From JBDTME01 sp964583795 (GTDB taxonomy: Bacteria > Patescibacteriota > Microgenomatia > UBA1400 > PJMF01), in assembly GCA_964583795.1 (NCBI GenBank), contig CAZOWX010000035.1, positions 1 to 14,858 of the forward strand: a stretch of DNA of 14,858 bases. Reading direction: 5' to 3'. Shown one piece after another: positions 8,055 through 13,464 of the stretch. How positions within the stretch are numbered: the first letter of the stretch is position 1; the number at the start of each line of letters is the position of its first letter. A program made the position numbers and the translations under genes. A model generated the notes under the pieces. The model did not search any database. It saw only the letters and a program-made list of their open reading frames with translations, and was not told where the DNA came from.

Positions 8055-8115
8055 AGATGCAAGATGCAAGATGCAAGATGCAAGATGCAAGATGCAAGAT
8101 GCAAGATGCAAGATG
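8055..8115. repeat. Tandem repeat, 8.7 perfect copies of 7-bp AGATGCA
   Basis: Eight identical copies of AGATGCA followed by AGATG fill 8055-8115 without a mismatch. Each unit contains the palindrome TGCA. The array starts 54 bp upstream of the DUF2298 start codon, in a divergent gap. It has the same period and a similar position as the AGTCAGT array at 1571-1612 but an unrelated sequence. Perfect copies suggest recent slippage or active maintenance. Confidence 0.97.
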
Positions 8116-8493
8116 TCCTCCTTCGTACTTGAAATTACAACTTGATCATCTGTCAGGTTTTCATTCAAGAAACTTCTGCGGGCAAGGCAGACACAAGAAG
8201 CACGATCGATTACTAGACTAATTGTGAAAAAACATTCATCGCACTTTCACATCTATTTTGGCAATTTTGGTCTTTTCTTCTTTCTCAACCCCGAAGTACA
8301 TCGGGGTATCGGCATCAGAAAAGTCCAAAAGTTGTTCAAAAATATGTAAAATTGACAATGAAGTGAATGAAGCAACAAGTCTACTTTATACCGAAGAAAC
8401 AAAAGAACTAAACAACAAACCAACCATTCACACTCCACATTTTTAACACCTATAAATCCATCATCTATCATCCAACAATCGAAGATCTAAATA
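8116..8493. other. Intergenic stretch with no convincing gene
   Basis: This is the rest of the 557-bp gap between the divergent DUF2298 and GT2 genes. Short frames exist on both strands (8258-8446 plus, 8253-8471 minus), but their products are low-complexity, resemble nothing recognised, and lack the start-site element seen at other genes. The only clear structure is the hairpin at 8288-8307. It could hold a small RNA or a decayed gene; nothing in the sequence decides this. Confidence 0.5.
8288..8307. other. Perfect 7-bp hairpin in the divergent gap
   Basis: ACCCCGA (8288-8294) and TCGGGGT (8301-8307) are exact inverted copies around a 6-base loop, a G+C-rich stem in A+T-rich surroundings. 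No T run follows on either strand, so it is not a standard intrinsic terminator. It could be a repeated palindrome, a protein-binding site or part of an RNA. Confidence 0.6.
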
Positions 8494-8522
8494 TTTACAC
8501 GTGACCAAGAACCGAGTATAAC
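8494..8522 (+). promoter_or_regulatory. Promoter for the GT2-GT39 cluster
   Basis: TTTACA (8494-8499), a 17-base spacer and TATAAC (8517-8522) make a good sigma-70-type match. Transcription would begin near 8529, leaving a leader of about 30 bases before ATG 8559. The leader contains no Shine-Dalgarno. This start therefore differs from the leaderless pattern seen at most other genes here. Confidence 0.5.
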
Positions 8523-8558
8523 TTGCTGCAGCCGCCCTCAGTATCGTAATGCAGTTTT

Positions 8559-9275
8559 ATGAAAAAATTATCCTCGCTCTCTGTTTTTTTCCCATGTTAT
8601 AACGAAGAAAAAAATGTACCGCTTTTTGTTGAGGAGGCGATGTCTCTATTGCCAAAGTTAGCCAAAAAATTTGAGGTTATTATTATTGACGACGGCAGTG
8701 CTGATCACACGTATCAAGTCGCCCAAAAAATGAGTAAAAAATTTACTCAAATAAGAGTCGTTCGTCACCAAAAAAATCGTGGGTACGGGGCGAGTCTCAA
8801 GACAGGATTTGAATCAAGTCAATACGATTGGGTGTTTTTTACTGATGGAGATCTTCAGTTTTCTCTGGATCAACTCGCTGAGTTTGTTCCATTTACGAAC
8901 GTGAGAGAAGTCATTATTGGGTATCGTAAAAAGCGAGCTGATGGTGCTCTTCGCTCAACGAACGCACGGCTCTATAAATTGTTTGTGGATATTTTGTTTC
9001 GCCTCAATGTAAAAGATATTGATTGTGCATACAAGCTTTTTTCCAAAAGAGTCCTTAATTTGGTGAATCTTGAGTCAGAAGGAGCATTTATCAGTGCGGA
9101 GCTACTGTACAAGCTAAAGAAAAAAAGAATAGCTTTCAAACAATTGCCGGTTGATCACTTTCCGCGACAGTTTGGGTCCCCAACAGGGAATAACATCTCT
9201 GTCATTCTAAAAGCAAGTCGAGACGCATTTCGACTTTACTTGCATATGAAATTTGGCTGGTTTAACACAGTGTAA
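8559..9275 (+). CDS. GT2 glycosyltransferase, polyprenyl-phosphate sugar synthase-like
   Basis: This 238-residue GT-A fold enzyme resembles dolichyl/undecaprenyl-phosphate sugar synthases (DPM1/GtrB type). Pro12-Cys-Tyr-Asn-Glu opens the nucleotide-sugar fold, Asp44-Asp45-Gly-Ser binds the nucleotide, Arg74-Gly-Tyr-Gly-Ala is typical of the family, and Asp96-Gly-Asp98 is the metal-binding DxD. An Asp-Cys-Ala-Tyr-Lys-Leu-Phe stretch near residue 155 also matches. There are no C-terminal membrane helices, so it should act at the cytoplasmic face as a soluble or peripheral protein. The likely reaction is transfer of a sugar from a nucleotide donor to polyprenyl phosphate. It begins a plus-strand cluster, 29 bp before a GT39-type gene whose enzymes use exactly this kind of donor. 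The sugar is unknown. Confidence 0.92.
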   Translation: MKKLSSLSVFFPCYNEEKNVPLFVEEAMSLLPKLAKKFEVIIIDDGSADHTYQVAQKMSKKFTQIRVVRHQKNRGYGASLKTGFESSQYDWVFFTDGDLQFSLDQLAEFVPFTNVREVIIGYRKKRADGALRSTNARLYKLFVDILFRLNVKDIDCAYKLFSKRVLNLVNLESEGAFISAELLYKLKKKRIAFKQLPVDHFPRQFGSPTGNNISVILKASRDAFRLYLHMKFGWFNTV

Positions 9276-9289
9276 GGTTGTCTTTTTTT

Positions 9290-9298
9290 TGCTATTAT
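9290..9298 (+). promoter_or_regulatory. Extended -10 element for the first plus-strand GT39 gene, leaderless geometry
   Basis: TGC (9290-9292) is followed by TATTAT (9293-9298), 6 bases, and ATG 9305. It lies in the 29-bp gap after the GT2 stop codon. A TTG at 9278 is in frame but upstream of this element, which is why 9305 is taken as the start. Confidence 0.55.
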
Positions 9299-9304
9299 TT
9301 TTTC

Positions 9305-10867
9305 ATGAAATGGTTAGGATTACCAAAAAGGGTGATTTTTGAGTTTTTTGAAAACGAGCGCATTGTTATAGGAATCATTATTTTACTTGCCGTATTTCTT
9401 CGGTTTTTTCACCTTCACGAGCTTCCTGCAGATACCTTTGGTGACATGGTTGAGAATATTGAACATGTGCAAGCAGTACGCAATGGGACCTGGCGATTGA
9501 TATATGGTTTTGACGGAAGAGAAGGGTTGTTTTTTTATTTAGCTGCGGCAAGTTCTTTTTTGCTTGGGAATACATACTTTAATCTTAAATTCGTAACAGC
9601 AACTGCTGGTATTTTGACTGTTTTATTTTCCTATCTGTTTGTCAGGCAAATAGCCCACAGAAGCGTAGCCTTGATAACTGCCTTTCTTATAGCAACATCA
9701 AAGTGGGCGCTTGTCTATAGTCGAATTGGTTTCAGAACAGTTTTAACACCGTTGTTTGTGAGTATTGTCCTATTTTTTTTCTTCAGAGCTATTAAAACAA
9801 GGAGACAAACAGATGTTGTTTGTGGAGCATTTTTTCTTGGACTTGGTTTGTACACTTACACTGCATTTAAGTTTGTAATTATCAGCGTTTTTTTGATGAG
9901 CCTTATTCTCATGTTCATGAAAAAGAAGCAAATAAAGCGGATGATACCGAGTGCAACCGTTGCAGTTTTGATATTTACTCTTTTAACGGTACCGCAAATA
10001 ATTGACATGTCTCGTTCCCCAAACGACTATCTTTCCCACCCTGGACCTATGATTTTGGTTGAAGGAAAAATTCCGACTGACTGGTGGCAAAAAGTACTGA
10101 TTAATACAATTCACCAGTTCGGAATGTTTACTGTTAAAGGAGATGCTGTTTCTCGGATAAACCCTCCGTATGAGCCTGCTTTAGATAGTATTACTGGGAT
10201 ATTCTTTTTGATTGGTTTTGCCGTTGTCGCTTTTTTCAAAAGAAAGAAAGAAATTATTCTTTTGCTTATTCCTTTTGTGGTAGTTCAATTATCCTCGATT
10301 TTGGTGATAAATTTTCCCAACGATGTTCCGTCAGCTACTCGAACAACGGGGATTCTACCTGTCGTTTTTTTCTTTTCGGCATTGGGTTTAGATTTTGCCA
10401 GAACAAGGATTAAAAGTTTTTGGATGCGTAGGTCATGGTTAGGCGTTATCCTGATTGGAATTCTGTTTTTAAATATGTATTCCTACTTTTATCGTTATCC
10501 TCAGTTTTTACCGAATAGAAACGTCGCTTTCGATCGCGTAATATCTCACTATTTCGATCAACAAAATGAAAATACAGCAATCTATTTAGTTGGTGGGGCT
10601 TGGGGAGATGCTGGGCAACCCCATCCTCGAGCAATTTTATACTCTATGCGATCAAAACATCCTGTGCGAATAGTCAGTGAAAATGTTGAATCAGATGTGT
10701 GTCCATTACTGGACCTGAAATCTCAGAAAGATTTTTTTGTAGTGATAAACCCGCATTTGACGCAGTTACCAAGTGAAGAGTGTTTTCGAGGGGCACACTT
10801 AAAAATAATAAAAACAGAGTCTGGAGATGATGTGTGTATTGTAATTTCTTCTTTGCCGATCGAATAA
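9305..10867 (+). CDS. GT39-like membrane glycosyltransferase with altered acidic pair
   Basis: This 520-residue polytopic protein has its first membrane segment at about residues 20-35. The first outer loop reads Pro41-Ala-Asp-Thr-Phe-Gly-Asp47-Met48, where GT39/PMT_2 relatives usually have Asp-Glu; Asp-Gly-Arg-Glu-Gly-Leu-Phe follows, a good match to that subfamily. A later Gly-Leu-Gly-Leu-Tyr-Thr-Tyr-Thr-Ala-Phe is also typical. The last 115 or so residues form a soluble, probably extracellular domain. It should transfer a sugar from a polyprenyl-phosphate carrier outside the membrane, but the Met at the usual Glu position leaves activity open. It lies between the GT2 gene (29 bp) and another GT39 gene (42 bp). 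The start 9305 rests on the -10 element; the frame could be nine codons longer. Confidence 0.87.
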   Translation: MKWLGLPKRVIFEFFENERIVIGIIILLAVFLRFFHLHELPADTFGDMVENIEHVQAVRNGTWRLIYGFDGREGLFFYLAAASSFLLGNTYFNLKFVTATAGILTVLFSYLFVRQIAHRSVALITAFLIATSKWALVYSRIGFRTVLTPLFVSIVLFFFFRAIKTRRQTDVVCGAFFLGLGLYTYTAFKFVIISVFLMSLILMFMKKKQIKRMIPSATVAVLIFTLLTVPQIIDMSRSPNDYLSHPGPMILVEGKIPTDWWQKVLINTIHQFGMFTVKGDAVSRINPPYEPALDSITGIFFLIGFAVVAFFKRKKEIILLLIPFVVVQLSSILVINFPNDVPSATRTTGILPVVFFFSALGLDFARTRIKSFWMRRSWLGVILIGILFLNMYSYFYRYPQFLPNRNVAFDRVISHYFDQQNENTAIYLVGGAWGDAGQPHPRAILYSMRSKHPVRIVSENVESDVCPLLDLKSQKDFFVVINPHLTQLPSEECFRGAHLKIIKTESGDDVCIVISSLPIE

Positions 10868-10893
10868 TCGTCAGTGAAAACTTTTTCCAAAGT

Positions 10894-10902
10894 TGCTATG
10901 AT
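10894..10902 (+). promoter_or_regulatory. Extended -10 element for the second plus-strand GT39 gene, leaderless geometry
   Basis: TGC (10894-10896) precedes TATGAT (10897-10902), followed by 7 bases and ATG 10910. Three other possible start codons (GTG 10874, ATG 10898, and out-of-frame ATG 10901) lie upstream of or inside the element, so 10910 is the predicted start. Confidence 0.55.
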
Positions 10903-10909
10903 GAATGCC

Positions 10910-12664
10910 ATGTTAAAAAGAATAAGAAGTGCTCCACTTTCTCGATTAATCATTATAGGTATAGTGCTGTTGGGGCTCTTCTTGAGAGTTTTGAATGTTA
11001 ATTGGGATAAAAACCAACATCTTCACCCTGATGAGCGTTTCTTAACTATGGTGATGGGAAACATGACGATTCCGAGTTCGTTGTCAATATATCTCAATCC
11101 AGACCAATCCACATTTAACCCTGTCAACATTGGACACGCTTTTTATGTATATGGAACACTGCCGTTAGTAATTAATAAACTCATTGCGGTGTGGCTGCAT
11201 TTTGATGACTATAACAATCTGACTTTATTGGGAAGATGGTTGTCGGCTATTGTTGATAGTTTCAGCATTGTACTGGTCATTTTGATTGCGAAAAAGTTTG
11301 AACAGCGGTATCACTTTCATCGAAATGTGAAGTACTTTGCGGGGCTTTTTTATGCGTTTAGTGTGTTGTCTATTCAACAAGCGCATTTTTTCACGGTTGA
11401 TACCTTTGCTTCTACTTTTCTTCTGGGTAGCTTGTATGCTGCTGTACGTGTGAATAAAGAACATTTTATACGTTCGAGTTTGCTCTCTGGTATGTTAATG
11501 GGATTAGCTGTCGCATCGAAAATTAATGTGATTTTGGGAGCTCCTCTCGTAGGCTGGTTATTGGTTGAACCAACGATTCTTTACGCAATGGAGCATCGCA
11601 AAAAATGGTTAGCGTTTAGTTCTGTTTTTGTACATTCGTTACTTTGGTTGTTGAGTTTTTGGATCGTGCTAAGACTCGCAGCTCCCTACTATTTTGCGCG
11701 CTTTTCAGTTGTAGATTTGCATTTGAATACAGCATTTGTTGGAAATGTTTCTCAGCTGGCATCATTTAGTGACCCGAACGGATATTTCCCCCCAGGTATT
11801 CAATGGTATAGCAAAATTCCAGTCATCTTTCCGTTGGAAAACATTGCTATCTTTGGTCTAGGATTACCGCTTTTTTTCCTGACTGTGTTCGGTTTTGGGA
11901 AACTCATTTTTTGGGGATTTGCGCATGTCAAACAGCGTTTGGGATTGATGGCAATTCTGGTTTGGATGTTAGCATTGTTTTTTTATCAAGGCGTACAGTA
12001 CGTTACTACCCTTCGGTACTTTTTGCCGCTTTTTCCTTTTTATGCGATAGTGTCTGCATTTGGCCTGTTGGAGTTGGCAAAAAACATTGCTAAAAAAGGA
12101 ACACTTCGTACATCTGGTCACGAAAAACTGGTTGCATGTATTGTCGTTGTTTGCTTGTTGTGGCCGTTGATGTTTGTATCGGTATATCTTCACCCAAATA
12201 CTCGAGTTGAGGCATCAAAATGGATTTATAAAGTCCTTCCAGATAACAGTACAGTTGCCTTAGAGCATTGGGATGATCCGCTGCCATTGCAAGTTCCCAA
12301 TGCTAATCCTGACAATAAATCAATTGTAGGCAAGCAGCTGCCGGTATTTTATCCAGACGATGAGGTGAAGTGGAAGGAAATGAGTCAAGTGTTGAACGAG
12401 AGTGATTACTATATCTTGACCTCGAATCGAGGATGGGGAAGCATCATGGATGCACCGGATAAGTACCCTCGTATGTCGCAGTTTTATACTGATTTATTTG
12501 CGGGAAAGACGCAGTTTGAAAAGATTGCCGAGTTTTCCTCGTATCCAAGTCTGAGCTACTTAGGTCTTCCAATTACTCTCAATGATGACTGGGCTGAGGA
12601 GGCTTTTACGGTGTACGACCATCCTAAAGTGATTATTTTTGCGAAGAAGGGGGAGCGGCGGTGA
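10910..12664 (+). CDS. GT39/PMT-like membrane glycosyltransferase
   Basis: A 584-residue polytopic protein whose first membrane segment (about 12-28) is followed by His39-Pro40-Asp41-Glu42, the intact acidic pair of PMT/ArnT-type GT-C enzymes. Many further hydrophobic segments follow. The last 150 or so residues are soluble, beginning with a stretch of the type Arg-x-x-Ala-x-x-Trp-Ile, common at the start of the outer domain in CPR and Chloroflexi relatives. The expected role is transfer of a sugar from a lipid-phosphate carrier to a protein or glycan on the outer face. It lies 42 bp after the other GT39 gene. GTG 10874 would add 12 residues, but the promoter element argues for 10910. It ends in TGA, used here as an ordinary stop. 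Confidence 0.9.
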   Translation: MLKRIRSAPLSRLIIIGIVLLGLFLRVLNVNWDKNQHLHPDERFLTMVMGNMTIPSSLSIYLNPDQSTFNPVNIGHAFYVYGTLPLVINKLIAVWLHFDDYNNLTLLGRWLSAIVDSFSIVLVILIAKKFEQRYHFHRNVKYFAGLFYAFSVLSIQQAHFFTVDTFASTFLLGSLYAAVRVNKEHFIRSSLLSGMLMGLAVASKINVILGAPLVGWLLVEPTILYAMEHRKKWLAFSSVFVHSLLWLLSFWIVLRLAAPYYFARFSVVDLHLNTAFVGNVSQLASFSDPNGYFPPGIQWYSKIPVIFPLENIAIFGLGLPLFFLTVFGFGKLIFWGFAHVKQRLGLMAILVWMLALFFYQGVQYVTTLRYFLPLFPFYAIVSAFGLLELAKNIAKKGTLRTSGHEKLVACIVVVCLLWPLMFVSVYLHPNTRVEASKWIYKVLPDNSTVALEHWDDPLPLQVPNANPDNKSIVGKQLPVFYPDDEVKWKEMSQVLNESDYYILTSNRGWGSIMDAPDKYPRMSQFYTDLFAGKTQFEKIAEFSSYPSLSYLGLPITLNDDWAEEAFTVYDHPKVIIFAKKGERR

Positions 12665-12710
12665 GATTTGCTGGGTGTTAGGTGTTGGAATGTTCAATGG
12701 GATCATTAAG

Positions 12711-12738
12711 TTGGTGAAGATCTTTTTACTGTTATAAT
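12711..12738 (+). promoter_or_regulatory. Promoter for the 215-residue gene, leaderless geometry
   Basis: TTGGTG (12711-12716), 16 bases ending in TGT, and a perfect TATAAT (12733-12738) are followed by 6 bases and ATG 12745. This is the best promoter in the window, with a reasonable -35, a TGn extension and a consensus -10. The gene is therefore likely to be expressed independently of the glycosyltransferases upstream. Confidence 0.72.
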
Positions 12739-12744
12739 GCTGTA

Positions 12745-13392
12745 ATGTTTAACAACCAAGAGTCAGTGCAAATCGTAAACGCTGATCAAATTGCTGATCA
12801 GATTGTTATTGATATTCCAAAAAATCATGATGGTTCTCATTTTTTAACGCAAGAACAAAATCAATATTTTGAGCTCTTATATAAGGATGGAAACCATAAA
12901 GCAGCGCTTGTTTACCTCAAAAATTGTTGGAGAACTGCCTTTGATTATGAATTTATTCACAGTTTTAAAAAAGTTCATTGGGTTGCTGGCGTTTCTGAAA
13001 TTAGAGAATTCTTAAAAAATAGCAGAACACAAGTTGAGATTTCATGTCAGGCTTATTCGGAATTTCCTTTTACTCAACGATGGATGCAATCTGGTTTAGG
13101 AGTGTTGATTGAAGGACCTGTTACTTTGGCTGGAAATGCTGATTTGCAAACCAATCAGTGGTCCATGTTTACGAAAGAAACTGGTAAGAAGTATACAGAG
13201 TATGCCAATCGTCTTTTCACTAATCGGCAAAATTGTACTAGTCCTTATGAATTTGTTGTAGACGATTGGAAAGTTAATGCAATCATTTTCAGTGCTGACT
13301 CAAAAGTGGACAAAAACGAAGTAATGGAATTGGCTCGAGAATATGGGTTGCCTGTCCTCGGAACAGATGGAGAGCCATTTGCATTTGAATAA
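12745..13392 (+). CDS. Unrecognised 215-residue cytoplasmic protein
   Basis: I do not recognise this protein. It has no signal peptide, membrane segment or low-complexity tract and looks like a compact alpha/beta cytoplasmic protein. The N-terminus carries a small internal repeat, Ala-Asp-Gln-Ile twice. A central part (about 125-150) has a Gly-Val-Leu-Ile-Glu-Gly stretch followed by conserved-looking Gly, Asn and Asp residues. The C-terminus alternates hydrophobic strands and turns and ends Gly-Thr-Asp-Gly-Glu-Pro-Phe. Codon use leans to A/T-ending codons, perhaps more than its neighbours. It follows the GT39 gene by 80 bp and has a strong promoter of its own. That it is a real gene is supported by the promoter, its length and its coding-like composition; no function is proposed. 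Confidence 0.85.
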   Translation: MFNNQESVQIVNADQIADQIVIDIPKNHDGSHFLTQEQNQYFELLYKDGNHKAALVYLKNCWRTAFDYEFIHSFKKVHWVAGVSEIREFLKNSRTQVEISCQAYSEFPFTQRWMQSGLGVLIEGPVTLAGNADLQTNQWSMFTKETGKKYTEYANRLFTNRQNCTSPYEFVVDDWKVNAIIFSADSKVDKNEVMELAREYGLPVLGTDGEPFAFE

Positions 13393-13414
13393 CAATTGTC
13401 TCAAAGATTGTTTT
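13391..13414 (+). terminator. Weak A+T-rich hairpin at the end of the 215-residue gene
   Basis: AACAAT (13391-13396) pairs with ATTGTT (13407-13412) around a 10-base loop and is followed by two more T. It overlaps the TAA stop codon and lies in the 72-bp gap between convergent genes. The position suits a terminator, but the stem is short and A+T-rich. Confidence 0.3.
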
Positions 13415-13464
13415 ATGACTTACATCTTGGGGCATTTATTAGGATCCGTGCCATTGGATATGCC

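Noticed and set aside
7802..8104. A minus-strand frame whose product starts with repeats of His-Leu-Ala-Ser-Cys-Ile-Leu
   Set aside because: It is the tandem 7-bp repeat read in frame, then runs over the DUF2298 gene in another phase.
1571..8115. CRISPR array as an explanation for the two repeat tracts
   Set aside because: Repeats are 7 bp and directly adjacent, with no spacers and no cas genes nearby.
8253..8471. Opposing short frames in the divergent gap (62 and 72 codons)
   Set aside because: They overlap each other, have low-complexity products and lack the start-site signature of other genes.
12662..12709. TGA read as glycine, as in Gracilibacteria and SR1
   Set aside because: TGA at 12662 comes where a GT39 protein should end, readthrough would add only 15 unconvincing codons, and none of the other genes needs TGA as a sense codon.
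12781..12800. Direct repeat GCTGATCA twice, 12 bp apart, as a possible operator
   Set aside because: It lies inside the coding region downstream of the start and simply encodes the repeated Ala-Asp-Gln residues.
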